Of a stretch of 64,000 nt of DNA, positions 1-8,792 are shown piece by piece (the stretch's first letter is position 1; the number at the start of each line of letters is the position of its first letter). The stretch spans positions 161,696 to 225,695 of the forward strand of contig NZ_CAKZHV010000067.1 in the NCBI RefSeq assembly GCF_936927845.1, written 5' to 3'. The DNA comes from an uncultured Sphingomonas sp. Lineage in GTDB: Bacteria > Pseudomonadota > Alphaproteobacteria > Sphingomonadales > Sphingomonadaceae. A program made the translations under genes and the position numbers. The notes beneath the pieces are model-generated. The model was not told where the DNA came from and did no database searches. It was given only the letters and a program-made list of their open reading frames with translations.

Positions 1-211
1 TGCGGTCGGTGTGGACGACGACGCGCAACCCGTTCTTCAGCGTGAACTGCTGGTACGGGATGTCGATGGCACTGACCAGCGACGACACGGGCGCCGCGGC
101 AGGTGCCGCCGCCGTCGTCTGCGCCAGCACGGGCACCGTGAAACAGACAGAAGCGACGCTGGCGGCGAGGAACGACTTGAGCAAGGGTGGCACGCTCCGT
201 GATGGTGTCAT
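1..211 (-). CDS. M16 family zinc peptidase, N-terminal fragment (runs off window)
   Basis: Read on the minus strand from an ATG at 211, the 70 visible residues begin with a typical Sec signal peptide (basic start, hydrophobic core, cleavage near VLA-QTT). They continue into IPYQQFTLKNGLRVVVHTD, the characteristic first strand of M16 (pitrilysin/insulinase-type) peptidases. The zinc motif HxxEH lies beyond the window edge, so activity cannot be judged. The protein would be exported and degrade peptides in the periplasm. It is divergent from the marR-efflux operon. The family call rests on this short N-terminus only. Confidence 0.75.
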   Translation of the reverse strand, partial: MTPSRSVPPLLKSFLAASVASVCFTVPVLAQTTAAAPAAAPVSSLVSAIDIPYQQFTLKNGLRVVVHTDR

Positions 212-289
212 GCGCCACCATAGCGGCCGTCCGACGCGCGGCAATGGGCCACACGCGGCTTATTGTCACACCTGTCAGCAACAAGGACA

Positions 290-318
290 TTGACTGCCAA
301 GGCAACCGTTGCCATAGC
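290..318 (+). promoter_or_regulatory. Putative promoter and operator of the marR-efflux operon
   Basis: TTGACT (290-295) is followed after 17 bases by CATAGC (313-318), a weak -10. Between them lies the perfect palindrome GGCAAC-C-GTTGCC (301-313), well placed for a MarR dimer to block RNA polymerase. If this promoter is right, transcription would start close to the ATG at 326, giving a leaderless message. The assignment comes from pattern only. Confidence 0.35.
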
Positions 319-325
319 AATGGTC

Positions 326-775
326 ATGAACGCTTACACGCGGGACACCTTCTTTCCCGACACCTCGATCGGCTATCTCGTGCGCGCGATCCATCAGCTC
401 GGGTACGCGCGGCTCGACGCGGCGTGCGCGGACGAGGGGCTGACCGGCATTCACTGGTCGGCGCTGATCGCGATCCATTTCGGCCAGACGACCTGCGCCG
501 CGCTCGCGCGCGATCTCGCGCACGACAAGGGCGCGATGACGCGGATGATCGACGTGCTCGAGGCAAAGGGGCTGGTGCAGCGCGACCGCGACGACGCCGA
601 TCGCCGACTCGTCAATCTGTCGCTGACCGACGAGGGCCGCGCGGTCGCGATGCGCTGCCGCGACAAGGTGATCGACGTGTGGAACGCCGTGCTCGCCGAT
701 TGGAGCGCGGACGAGATCGCAACCTTTATCGCGCAACTGCAGAAGCTGCGCCGCACGCTGGAAGACGCCGCATGA
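326..775 (+). CDS. MarR family transcriptional regulator
   Basis: A 149-residue winged-helix regulator, the usual MarR length. The DNA-binding core is recognisable: GLTGIHWSALIAIHF, then ARDLAHDKGAMTRMIDVLEAKGLV (recognition helix) and the wing QRDRDDADRRLVNLSLTDEG. The open frame extends upstream to 263, but ATGs at 320 and 326 fit the family start better. The stop overlaps the start of the outer-membrane channel gene by 4 bases (ATGA), so it is translationally coupled to the efflux genes. It most likely represses them and its own promoter and is released by a small aromatic ligand (family knowledge); the ligand is not shown by the sequence. Confidence 0.88.
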   Translation: MNAYTRDTFFPDTSIGYLVRAIHQLGYARLDAACADEGLTGIHWSALIAIHFGQTTCAALARDLAHDKGAMTRMIDVLEAKGLVQRDRDDADRRLVNLSLTDEGRAVAMRCRDKVIDVWNAVLADWSADEIATFIAQLQKLRRTLEDAA

Positions 776-2211
776 TCCGCCTTGCTACCATGCGCCGGCC
801 CGGCACGCGCGGGATCGCTGCCGCGCTGCTCGCCGCCACCGCGCTCGCCGCCTGCACGCCCCCCGACACGCGGCCGACGCTGACGCCCAAGGCGGCGAGC
901 GACCTCGCGCTCACCGGCCCGTCGGTGCAACTCGCGCCCGATTTCTGGACGGTCGTCGGCGATCCCCAACTCGACCGGCTGATCGCCGACGCGCTGGCGG
1001 GCAATCCGTCGCTCGACGTCGCCCTCGCACGCACGCGCCAGGCGCAGGCGGTGCTCGCGCGTCAGGGGTCGGAACGCGGTCCCAACGTCACCTTCGACGG
1101 ACAGGTGCAGGGCTCGCGGCTGTCGGGCCGCTACACCATCCCGCCGCCCTTCGCGGGCACCGTGCGCGCGATCGGCACGGCGCAGGCCGGGCTCGACTGG
1201 AACCTCGACCTGTTCGGGCGGCAGAAGGCCGCGATCGCGCAGGCGGGCGCAACGCTACAGGCAGCTGAGTACGACATCGCCGCCGCCCGCCTGATGATCG
1301 CGGGTTCGGTGATGGGGAGCTACGCCGAGGTCGCGCGCGCCGAGCGTCAGGCCGCAATCGCGACGCGCACCATCGCCGCGCGCGAACAGAGCGTGCGGCT
1401 GATCGACGCGCGCGTGCGCAACCGCCTCGCCAGCCGGCTCGACCAGCAGGCCGCCGGCACGCTCCTCGCGCAGGCGCGGCTCGTGCTCGTCCAGGCGCAG
1501 GCCGCGCGCGTGCTCGCGACCAACGCGCTCGCCGCACTCGCCGGCCGCGGCAGCGATTACGCCGCGCAGATCGGCCCGACGCACCTGCCCGCCGACGCCG
1601 CGCGGCCGATCCCGGCGCAGATCCCCGCCGACCTGCTCTCGCGCCGCGCCGACGTGGCCGCCGCGCGCGCGCGGGTCGAGGCGGCCTCGGCCGGGCGGCA
1701 GGTCGCGCGCCGCGCCTTCTACCCCAACGTTAACCTGACCGCGTTGGTCGGCTTGCAGGCGATCGGCTTCGGCAATTTCCTCGACCTCGATGCCGGCACC
1801 GCGGGCGGTGGGGCGGCGATCCACCTGCCCTTGTTCGATAACGGCCGGCTTCGTGCCGAGCTGGAGGGCGCGACCGCGCTAGTCGACGTCGCCACCGCGC
1901 AGTACAACCAGTCGGTGATCGACGCCGCGCGCCAGGCCGCCGACGCGATCGCGCAGGTCCGCGCCGCCGACCTCGAACGCACGCGCCAGCAGCAGGTCGT
2001 GTCGGGCTTCGCCGAAACCGGCCGCCTGAACGCGATCCGCGTACGAAGCGGGCTCGATAGCCGGCTCGACCTGGTCGACAACGACGTGCGGCTGCTCGAC
2101 GCTGAGCTCGCCGCCGCCAATCTTTCCATCGACGCGCTGCTCGCGCGCGCACAACTCGCCATCGCGCTCGGTGGCGGCTTCGATCCCGCTCAGGACGTGA
2201 CCCCGCAATGA
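772..2211 (+). CDS. RND/MFS efflux outer-membrane lipoprotein (NodT/OprM type)
   Basis: A 479-residue outer-membrane efflux channel. The N-terminus is a lipoprotein signal with lipobox LAAC (Cys28 from this start), followed by FWTVVGDPQLDRLIADALAGNPSL, typical of the NodT/OprM family. Two repeats of the coiled hairpin domain follow, with conserved RRADVAAARARVEAA and FYPNVNLTALVGLQ blocks. It trimerises to form the exit duct for the EmrA-like adaptor and DHA2 pump encoded next. Both ends are coupled by 4-base ATGA overlaps. A second ATG at 790 is a possible start, and the lipobox is kept either way. Confidence 0.92.
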   Translation: MIRLATMRRPGTRGIAAALLAATALAACTPPDTRPTLTPKAASDLALTGPSVQLAPDFWTVVGDPQLDRLIADALAGNPSLDVALARTRQAQAVLARQGSERGPNVTFDGQVQGSRLSGRYTIPPPFAGTVRAIGTAQAGLDWNLDLFGRQKAAIAQAGATLQAAEYDIAAARLMIAGSVMGSYAEVARAERQAAIATRTIAAREQSVRLIDARVRNRLASRLDQQAAGTLLAQARLVLVQAQAARVLATNALAALAGRGSDYAAQIGPTHLPADAARPIPAQIPADLLSRRADVAAARARVEAASAGRQVARRAFYPNVNLTALVGLQAIGFGNFLDLDAGTAGGGAAIHLPLFDNGRLRAELEGATALVDVATAQYNQSVIDAARQAADAIAQVRAADLERTRQQQVVSGFAETGRLNAIRVRSGLDSRLDLVDNDVRLLDAELAAANLSIDALLARAQLAIALGGGFDPAQDVTPQ

Positions 2212-3368
2212 CCGATTCTGCGACCGACACCGCACTCGAAACACCCGCCGGCAAGCCGCGCGCGCGCCGCCGCGCCTTCGCGATCCTCGGCATCGTCGTC
2301 CTGGTCGCGCTGGTCGTCTGGGCAGTGTTCCACTTCCTGCTGGCGGCGCCAGAGGAGGAAACCGACGACGCTTATGTCGCGGGCGACGTGGTCGCGATCA
2401 CCGCGCGCGATCCGGGCACGGTGCTCGCACTCCACGCCGACAACACGCAGTCGGTAAAGGCCGGGCAGCCGCTGATCGATCTCGACCCGCTCACCGCCGA
2501 CGTCAACGTCGCCGCCGCCGCCGCCGAGCTGGCGAAGGCAGTGCGCGCAACCCGCGCCGACATCACCCGCGTCGGGCAATCGGACGCGACGATCGTCCAG
2601 GCGCAGGCCGAACTCGCCCGCGCGCGCGATGATTATCAGCGCCGCCGCGGCGCTGCCGCGGAAGGCGCCGTCTCGGGTGAGGAACTCTCGCACGCCGCCG
2701 ACGCGGTAAAGGTCGCCAGCGCCAATTTGCGCCTCGCGCAACAGCAGCGCGCGCAGGCGCAGAGCACCGTTCAGGGCACCGACGTCAACACCAACCCCGC
2801 CGTCCTTTCCGCGATCGCCGCCTATCGCCGCGCGGCGATCACGCGCAGCCACATGCATGTCGTCGCCCCCATCGACGGCGTCGTCGCACAACGCACGGTG
2901 CAGGTCGGGCAGCAGATCGCCGCCGGAACGCCGCTGATGGCGGTCGTCCCGCTCACCCGCGTGTGGGTCGACGCCAATTTCCGCGAAACGCAGTTAAAGG
3001 ACCTGCGCATCGGGCAGCCGGTGCGCGTCACCGCCGACACCTACGGCGACGACATCGTGTTCCACGGCAAGGTCGCGGGCGTCGGCGCGGGCAGCGGCAA
3101 CGCCTTCGCGCTTCTCCCGCCGCAGAACGCCAGCGGCAACTGGATTAAGATCGTGCAGCGCGTGCCGGTGCGGATCGCGCTCGACCCGCGCGAGCTCGCC
3201 GCCAACCCCTTGCGCATCGGTCTGTCGGTAAAGACGGTGGTCGACACCGCCAGCAAGTCGGGCGCGCGCTTAGCCGCGGTCGCCGCCGCGCCCTACAAGG
3301 GTGAGGTGGCGGGCACCGACCCGCAGGTCGAGGCCAACATCCGCCAGATCATCGCCGCGAACCGGTAA
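2208..3368 (+). CDS. emrA: HlyD/EmrA-type periplasmic adaptor of a tripartite efflux pump
   Basis: A 386-residue membrane-fusion protein. A basic, proline-rich cytoplasmic N-terminus precedes one transmembrane segment (about residues 24-46). Then come the EmrA signature ETDDAYVAGDVVAITARDPG, a biotinyl-lipoyl half, a long alpha-hairpin (about 100-200), and the second half with APIDGVVAQRTVQVGQQI and a beta-barrel domain containing WVDANFRETQL. It links the DHA2 permease in the inner membrane to the outer-membrane channel. It overlaps the preceding stop by 4 bases and is 9 bases from the permease gene. The symbol is given by family resemblance. Confidence 0.93.
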   Translation: MTDSATDTALETPAGKPRARRRAFAILGIVVLVALVVWAVFHFLLAAPEEETDDAYVAGDVVAITARDPGTVLALHADNTQSVKAGQPLIDLDPLTADVNVAAAAAELAKAVRATRADITRVGQSDATIVQAQAELARARDDYQRRRGAAAEGAVSGEELSHAADAVKVASANLRLAQQQRAQAQSTVQGTDVNTNPAVLSAIAAYRRAAITRSHMHVVAPIDGVVAQRTVQVGQQIAAGTPLMAVVPLTRVWVDANFRETQLKDLRIGQPVRVTADTYGDDIVFHGKVAGVGAGSGNAFALLPPQNASGNWIKIVQRVPVRIALDPRELAANPLRIGLSVKTVVDTASKSGARLAAVAAAPYKGEVAGTDPQVEANIRQIIAANR

Positions 3369-3377
3369 GCGCGCGCC

Positions 3378-5018
3378 GTGACCGAGCAGAGCGACGCCAG
3401 CAAGCTGGCACAGGCCGCGCCCGCGCAGGTGCAGGCGAATGCGCCGATCCGCCCCGCCGCCAACCCGGCGCGCGCGGCGGATGCGCCCGGCGGCCCGCCC
3501 GCCATGGTCGGCGGGCAGCTCGCGCTGACCTCGTTCGCGCTCGCGCTCGGCACCTTCATGATGGTGCTCGATTCCACCATCGCCAACGTGTCCTTGCCGA
3601 CGATCGCGGGCAACCTCGGCGTCAGCAGCGACAATTCCACCTGGGTGATCACCGCCTTTGCGGTGTCGAACGGCATCGCGGTGCCCTTGACCGGCTGGCT
3701 GATGCGCCGCTTCGGCGTGGTGCGCGTGTTCTGCACCGCGGTCGCCTTCTTCACGCTCGCCTCGTTCCTGTGCGGTATCGCCTGGAACCTGCCCTCGCTG
3801 ATCCTGTTCCGCGTGCTCCAGGGCGCCACCGCCGGGCCGATCATGCCCGGCAGCCAGGCATTGCTGATCTCGATCTTCCCGCCACAGAAACGCGCCACCG
3901 CGCTCGGCATCTGGTCGATGACGACGCTGGTCGCGCCGATCATGGGGCCGATCCTCGGCGGCTACATTTCCGACAATTACCATTGGTCGTGGATCTTCCT
4001 GATCAACGTACCCTTCGGCATCTTCGTCGCGTTCATCTGCTGGACCAACCTGAAATCGCGCGAAACGCCGACCTTCAAGCTGCCGATCGACGCGGTCGGG
4101 CTCGGCCTGCTCGTCCTCTGGGTCGGCGCGCTCCAGGTCATGCTCGACCTTGGCAAGAATGCCGACTGGTTCAACGACGACCTGATCGTCGTCCTTACCA
4201 TCGTCGCCGCGGTCGGCTTCGTCGCCTGGGTGATCTGGGAGCTGACCGACGCCAACCCGACCGTCGACCTGTCGCTGTTCGCCAGGCGCAATTTCCTGAT
4301 CGGCAATCTCGCCTTCTCGCTCGGCTACGCCGTCTTCTTCGCCAACATCCTGATCCTGCCGCTCTGGCTCCAGACGCAGCTCGGCTATACCGCCACTTGG
4401 GCCGGCCTCGTCGCCGCACCCAGCGGGCTCGTCGCGGTGGTGCTGACCCCGTTCGTCGCGCGACTGTCGGGCAAGTTCGACGCGCGGCTGCTCGCCAGCG
4501 TCGCATTCATCGGCTTCGCGATCAGCTATTACATGCGTTCGGGCTATACGACGACCGCGTCGTTCACCGACTTCATGTTGCCCTTGCTCGTTCAGGGCGT
4601 GTCGATGAGCACCTTCTTCCTCTCCATGCTGACGATCGCGATCGACCGCATCCCGCCCGAGCGGCTGCCCTCGGCGACCGGCATCTCCAACTTCACCCGC
4701 ATCGTCGCGGGCTCGTTCGCCGCCTCGATCATCACCACCGCCTGGGATCGGCGCGAGGCGCTTCACCAGACCCGCCTGACCGAGGCGGTCGGCAACAACA
4801 TGCCCGTCCAGATGGCGACCGAGCAATTGATGCGGCTGGGGCTGACCGCGCAGCAGGCGGCGGCGGCGATCACGCGGCAGATGGTGGGGCAGGCATACCT
4901 GCTCGCCTCGACCGACCTGTTCCGCATCAGCGCGTACCTGTGCGCGGGTCTGCTCGTGATCGTCTGGTTCTGCCGCCGTCCGACCCCGCCCGAGGGCCAC
5001 GTCGTCGCGGCCGATTAG
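3378..5018 (+). CDS. emrB: DHA2 family drug:H+ antiporter (EmrB/QacA type)
   Basis: A 546-residue major-facilitator permease with a GTG start and a long alanine/proline-rich cytoplasmic leader of about 45 residues. The DHA2 signature LDSTIANVSLPTIAGNLG follows in helix 1. Further family motifs are GWLMRRFGVVRVF (motif A) and LQGATAGPIMPGSQALL, and the 14-helix pattern extends to the C-terminus. It exports hydrophobic or aromatic compounds with the EmrA-like adaptor and the channel upstream. It is the third member of the MarR-controlled operon. Only 49 bases separate it from kynU, so co-transcription with the kynurenine genes is possible. Confidence 0.93.
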   Translation: MTEQSDASKLAQAAPAQVQANAPIRPAANPARAADAPGGPPAMVGGQLALTSFALALGTFMMVLDSTIANVSLPTIAGNLGVSSDNSTWVITAFAVSNGIAVPLTGWLMRRFGVVRVFCTAVAFFTLASFLCGIAWNLPSLILFRVLQGATAGPIMPGSQALLISIFPPQKRATALGIWSMTTLVAPIMGPILGGYISDNYHWSWIFLINVPFGIFVAFICWTNLKSRETPTFKLPIDAVGLGLLVLWVGALQVMLDLGKNADWFNDDLIVVLTIVAAVGFVAWVIWELTDANPTVDLSLFARRNFLIGNLAFSLGYAVFFANILILPLWLQTQLGYTATWAGLVAAPSGLVAVVLTPFVARLSGKFDARLLASVAFIGFAISYYMRSGYTTTASFTDFMLPLLVQGVSMSTFFLSMLTIAIDRIPPERLPSATGISNFTRIVAGSFAASIITTAWDRREALHQTRLTEAVGNNMPVQMATEQLMRLGLTAQQAAAAITRQMVGQAYLLASTDLFRISAYLCAGLLVIVWFCRRPTPPEGHVVAAD

Positions 5019-5067
5019 GGTCACCGCCGACTAGGACTGGCCTCAAGCAGCCGCTACACTCACGCGC

Positions 5068-6273
5068 ATGACCGATTTCGCCGCCACGCGCGCGCTGTTC
5101 CACCTGCCCGAGGGCGTGATCTACCTCGACGGCAATTCGCTCGGCCCGCTGCCACTCGCCGCGGAAGCGCGCGTGGGACAGGTGCTGCGCGAGCAATGGG
5201 GCGATCAGCTCATCCGCGCTTGGAACGACAGCGACTGGATGACGCTCCCCTCCCGCGTCGGCGACCGTATCGCTCGGCTGGTCGGCGCACCGCCTGCCAG
5301 CATCGTCACCGGTGACACCTTGTCGATCAAGGTATTCCAGGCGCTCGCCGCCGCGCTCGCGCTCGCGCCCGCCGACCGCCGCGTGGTGTTGAGCGACAGC
5401 GGCAACTTCCCCAGCGACCTCTACATCGCCGACGGCCTGCTCGCGGCACTCGGCGGGCGCGAGCTGAAGGTCGTCGCGCCCGATGAGGTCGCGGACGCGA
5501 TCGACGAAACCGTCGCGGTCACCATGCTGACCGAGGTCGACTACCGAACCGGCCGCCTCCACGACATGGCCGCGCTAACGAAACGCGCGCACGCTGCCGG
5601 CGCGATCACCGTGTGGGATCTGGCACACTCCGCCGGCGCGATCCCCGTCCACCTCGCCCTGGCCGACGCCGATTTCGCTGTGGGGTGCACCTACAAATAT
5701 CTGAACGGCGGTCCCGGCAGCCCCGCCTTCATCTACGTCGCCCCCCGCCACGCCGATGTGGCGCAGCCGATCCTGTCGGGCTGGCTCGGCCACGCCGAAC
5801 CCTTCGCCTTCCACCGCACCTACCGCCCCGCCGCGGGCATCGAGCGGATGCGCGTCGGCACCCCGCCGATCGTCGCACTGTCGATCCTCGACGCCGCGCT
5901 CGACGCGTGGGACGACGTCGACTTGGGGAGCCTGCGCGCCGCCTCGATCCACCTCTCCGACACGTTCATCCGCGAGGTCGAGCGCCGCTGCCCCGAAGCA
6001 GACTGCGGCCTGGCCCTCGCCTCGCCGCGCGACCCCCACGCGCGCGGCAGCCAGGTGTCGTTTCGCCACGACCACGCTTATCCGGTGATGCAGGCGCTGA
6101 TCGCGCGCGGCGTGATCGGCGACGTGCGCGCGCCCGACATCCTGCGCTTCGGTTTCACCCCGCTCTACCTCTCCGAGGCCGAGGTGGTGCAGGCCGCCAC
6201 CATCCTCGCCGACGTGATCGACACCCGCGCCTATGAGGCGCCCGAATACCAGCGCCGCGCGGCCGTTACGTGA
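5068..6273 (+). CDS. kynU: Kynureninase
   Basis: A 401-residue fold-type-I PLP enzyme that cleaves kynurenine (or 3-hydroxykynurenine) to anthranilate (or 3-hydroxyanthranilate) and alanine in tryptophan catabolism. Diagnostic stretches are YLDGNSLGPLP at the N-terminus, DSGNFPSDLYIADGLL, VWDLAHSAGAIPVHL with the PLP-binding Asp, and CTYKYLNGGPGSPAF with the Schiff-base lysine near residue 210. GWLGHAEPFAF and the C-terminal LRFGFTPLYLSEAEV are also present. Length is normal for the family. Its stop overlaps the GTG start of kynA by 4 bases, so the two are one translational unit. No kynB (formamidase) is present next to them. Confidence 0.96.
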   Translation: MTDFAATRALFHLPEGVIYLDGNSLGPLPLAAEARVGQVLREQWGDQLIRAWNDSDWMTLPSRVGDRIARLVGAPPASIVTGDTLSIKVFQALAAALALAPADRRVVLSDSGNFPSDLYIADGLLAALGGRELKVVAPDEVADAIDETVAVTMLTEVDYRTGRLHDMAALTKRAHAAGAITVWDLAHSAGAIPVHLALADADFAVGCTYKYLNGGPGSPAFIYVAPRHADVAQPILSGWLGHAEPFAFHRTYRPAAGIERMRVGTPPIVALSILDAALDAWDDVDLGSLRAASIHLSDTFIREVERRCPEADCGLALASPRDPHARGSQVSFRHDHAYPVMQALIARGVIGDVRAPDILRFGFTPLYLSEAEVVQAATILADVIDTRAYEAPEYQRRAAVT

Positions 6274-7109
6274 GCGACGACGCAGCCCCATCCCATGCCC
6301 CACCCCATGCGGGCGCCGAACTGAACTTCGCCGGTAAGATGGCCTATGCCGACTACCTCGCGCTCGACCGCGTGCTGGACGCGCAGCACCCGCGCTCGAC
6401 CGCGCACGACGAACTGCTGTTCATTATCCAGCACCAGACCAGCGAATTGTGGATGAAGCTCGCGGTCCACGAACTCACCAGCGCGCGCGACGCGATCCTC
6501 GCCCAAGAGCTGCCCCACGCGATCAAGATGCTCGCGCGTGTCAGCCGCATCCTCGAACAATTGAACGGCGCGTGGGACGTGCTGCGCACCATGACGCCCA
6601 GTGAATACACGACCTTCCGCGATGCGCTCGGCCAGTCGTCCGGCTTCCAGTCGTGGCAGTATCGCGCGATCGAGTTCCTGTGCGGCAACCGCCACCACGC
6701 GATGCTCGGCCCCCATCGCCACCGTAGCCACACGCTCGCCGCGCTTGAGAACATCCTCGCTGCGCCCAGCATCTACGACGCCGCCTTGCTGCTGCTCCAC
6801 CGCCACGACCTGCTCGCCGACCCGACGCGCGACTGGCGTAGCGAACGCGCGACCGACCCGGCGGTGACGGACGCGTGGGCGACGATCTACCGCGACCCCG
6901 CGGCGCATTGGCCGCTCTACGAACTGGCCGAGAAGCTGGTCGACCTGGAGGATTATTTCCGCCGCTGGCGCTTCAACCACGTGACCACCGTGGAGCGCGT
7001 GATCGGCCTTAAGCGCGGCACCGGCGGCACCGCGGGCGTCGGTTATCTGCGCCGCATGCTCGAGGTCGAGCTGTTCCCCGAACTCTGGCAGGTCCGCACG
7101 CAGCTGTAA
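6270..7109 (+). CDS. kynA: Tryptophan 2,3-dioxygenase
   Basis: A 279-residue haem dioxygenase that opens the indole ring of tryptophan to N-formylkynurenine, the first step of the pathway completed here by kynU. It shows the invariant block FIIQHQTSELWMKL (about residues 51-64), SGFQSWQYRAIEFLCGNR with substrate-binding residues, and the C-terminal HVTTVERVIGLKRGTGGTAG loop that contacts the amino acid. The GTG start overlaps the kynU stop (GTGA). The order kynU-kynA downstream of an efflux operon suggests that pathway intermediates, or the same inducer, link the two sets; this is inference from spacing only. Confidence 0.96.
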   Translation: MSDDAAPSHAPPHAGAELNFAGKMAYADYLALDRVLDAQHPRSTAHDELLFIIQHQTSELWMKLAVHELTSARDAILAQELPHAIKMLARVSRILEQLNGAWDVLRTMTPSEYTTFRDALGQSSGFQSWQYRAIEFLCGNRHHAMLGPHRHRSHTLAALENILAAPSIYDAALLLLHRHDLLADPTRDWRSERATDPAVTDAWATIYRDPAAHWPLYELAEKLVDLEDYFRRWRFNHVTTVERVIGLKRGTGGTAGVGYLRRMLEVELFPELWQVRTQL

Positions 7110-7237
7110 CGATACAGGAATTTTGTGCGAATTAAGTCGCTTGATCAACATGGGCCGACAGGCGCAGCTTGCCGCTTCGGAGTTCGTCGACGGGCGGTTC
7201 CACGGCCGCGACACTTCCGAACAAGGAGAGATGTCAC

Positions 7238-7909
7238 ATGGCCTATTCCGATCAGGCACCCGGCAGCAGGCGCATCGCGACGATCGCCGGCGTCGCGGTC
7301 ATCCACGGATTGCTCGGCTTCGCCTTCGTCACCGGCATGGCGACCAACTTCGTCGGTGAGGTCACGCGCACGCTGACCACCACCAATGTCCCCGTCGACG
7401 TACCACCACCGCCCGACACGCCGCCCCCGCCCGAACAAACCGCCACCGCGCCATCGAGCGCGTCGTCGATCACCGCCGTTGTCCCACGCGTACCGACGCC
7501 CGCCGCCAGCAGCATTGTGTCGGTCGATCTCCTGCCCGCCCCGCCGCTGCCCTTCCCGCCCGCGCATATCGAGGTAGCTCCGCCCCCGCCGCCGCCATCG
7601 CTCGCGCCCAGCAAGGCAAGCGGCGTCCGCGCGCTCGGCAACCGCAACAGCTGGATCACCACCGACGATTACCCCGCCGCCGCGCTCCGCGCCGAGGACG
7701 AGGGGGTCGTGTCGCTGTCGGTCCAGGTCGGCAGCGACGGGCGCGTCAGCGGCTGCTCGATTGTCGCATCCAGCGGGTCGGCCGCGCTCGATAGCGCCGC
7801 CTGCCGGCTGTACCAGCGCCGCGCCCGGTTCGAGCCGGCCCGCGACGATGCCGGCAACGCGGTCGCGACCAGCTATTCCGACCGCGTCCGCTGGCAGTTG
7901 CCACGCTGA
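7238..7909 (+). CDS. TonB-like energy transducer protein
   Basis: A 223-residue protein with the TonB layout. A short cytoplasmic start leads into one membrane anchor (about residues 14-33), a periplasmic proline-rich stretch (VDVPPPPDTPPPPEQ and later APPPPPPSLAPS), and a C-terminal TonB domain (about 130-223) with YPAAALRAEDEGVVSLSVQV, SGSAALDSAACRLYQRRARFEPARD and a final beta strand WQL. The start at 7238 is preceded by AAGGAGAG. The histidine in the anchor that senses the proton-motive force may be that in VAVIHGLLG. No exbB/exbD is nearby. It would energise TonB-dependent receptors such as the one at 53516. Confidence 0.88.
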   Translation: MAYSDQAPGSRRIATIAGVAVIHGLLGFAFVTGMATNFVGEVTRTLTTTNVPVDVPPPPDTPPPPEQTATAPSSASSITAVVPRVPTPAASSIVSVDLLPAPPLPFPPAHIEVAPPPPPPSLAPSKASGVRALGNRNSWITTDDYPAAALRAEDEGVVSLSVQVGSDGRVSGCSIVASSGSAALDSAACRLYQRRARFEPARDDAGNAVATSYSDRVRWQLPR

Positions 7910-7918
7910 CGCATGTCG

Positions 7919-7949
7919 TGCTCCTCCGCCCGGATCGGGCGGGGGAGCA
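7919..7949. terminator. Bidirectional terminator-like hairpin
   Basis: TGCTCCTCCGCCCG (7919-7932) pairs with CGGGCGGGGGAGCA (7936-7949) around a 3-base loop. It sits in the 46-base gap between two convergent genes, so it could end transcription from both. No run of T follows. Confidence 0.55.
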
Positions 7950-7955
7950 TCGCGG

Positions 7956-8579
7956 TCAATCGGCCCGCATCGCCTGCGCGATCCCTTCGCGCTCGTTCGC
8001 GCGCGCGGTTTCGCTCACCTCGTGGTCGCGCGACAGCGCCACTGGCGTATAAGCCGGCGCGTCCATCCCGCTGACGTACGCTTCATCGGTCACTTCGACC
8101 GTGGCGCCGAGTTCGGTGATCTCGAACAGCTTCTTGGCAAAGGCGGTCGGCAGACGGATGCACCCGTGCGACGCCGGAAAGCCCGGGTTCGCGCCCGCGT
8201 GCAGCGCGACACCGTCCCACGTCAGCCGCTGCATGTACGGCATCGGCGCATTGTCGTAGAGGTTGGAGAAATGCTTCGCGTTCTTCTGCAGGATCGTGAA
8301 GCTGCCCGTGGGCGTGTCGTTGCCCGCCTTGCCGGTCGATACGGTTGACGCCGCCACCAGCGTCTCGCCGCGAAACACGTACGCGCGCTGATCGGGGATG
8401 GAGATCAGGATGCTGACCGGTCCGTCCGCCTGATTGTCGCTCCACAGATAGCGATTGGGTGCAAGTGTCGCGGCCGCCTCCGTCAGCGCCAGACCGTCCA
8501 TCGTCCGCGCATCGGCGGGGAAAGAAAGGCAAGCGCCGGCGACCACCGGCGCGACCATCAACAGGGCGCGTCGCAACAT
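7956..8579 (-). CDS. L,D-transpeptidase (YkuD domain)
   Basis: A 207-residue exported protein with signal peptide (VVAGACLSFPADA). The YkuD catalytic domain occupies about residues 55-165: ISIPDQRAYVFRGE, STGKAGNDTPTGSFTI, and the active-site motif HAGANPGFPASHGCIRLP (His127, catalytic Cys140). It would make 3-3 cross-links in peptidoglycan or anchor proteins to it. The C-terminal 40 residues are charged and have no recognised domain. It is convergent with the TonB-like gene and divergent from another L,D-transpeptidase-type gene 213 bases away. Confidence 0.92.
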   Translation of the reverse strand: MLRRALLMVAPVVAGACLSFPADARTMDGLALTEAAATLAPNRYLWSDNQADGPVSILISIPDQRAYVFRGETLVAASTVSTGKAGNDTPTGSFTILQKNAKHFSNLYDNAPMPYMQRLTWDGVALHAGANPGFPASHGCIRLPTAFAKKLFEITELGATVEVTDEAYVSGMDAPAYTPVALSRDHEVSETARANEREGIAQAMRAD

Positions 8580-8792
8580 CTCACATCATCCTCGTGCCGT
8601 CCGACCGGGAGCGTCCGACCGCCCGGTCGTGGTTGATAACTCCTTGACGCGATTTTGGTGCCAGCCCGATGAATCGTGTGGATTCTACGCCAGAATGTAG
8701 GAACGTGCGCCTAAGATGCGGAAAAGATTGCAGATCATTAAGCCGAATCATGGTAACAAGCGGACCTACCGGGTGAGGGATGATTGGACGAG

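Noticed and set aside
187..771. N-terminal extension of the outer-membrane efflux gene
   Set aside because: It overlaps marR in another frame; the lipoprotein signal places the start at 772.
3270..5024. 584-codon antisense frame over the DHA2 permease
   Set aside because: High-GC shadow: Arg/Gly/Asp-rich composition and no motif.
8644..8672. TTGACG at 8644 as promoter for the YkuD_2 gene
   Set aside because: No acceptable -10 at 16-18 bases downstream.
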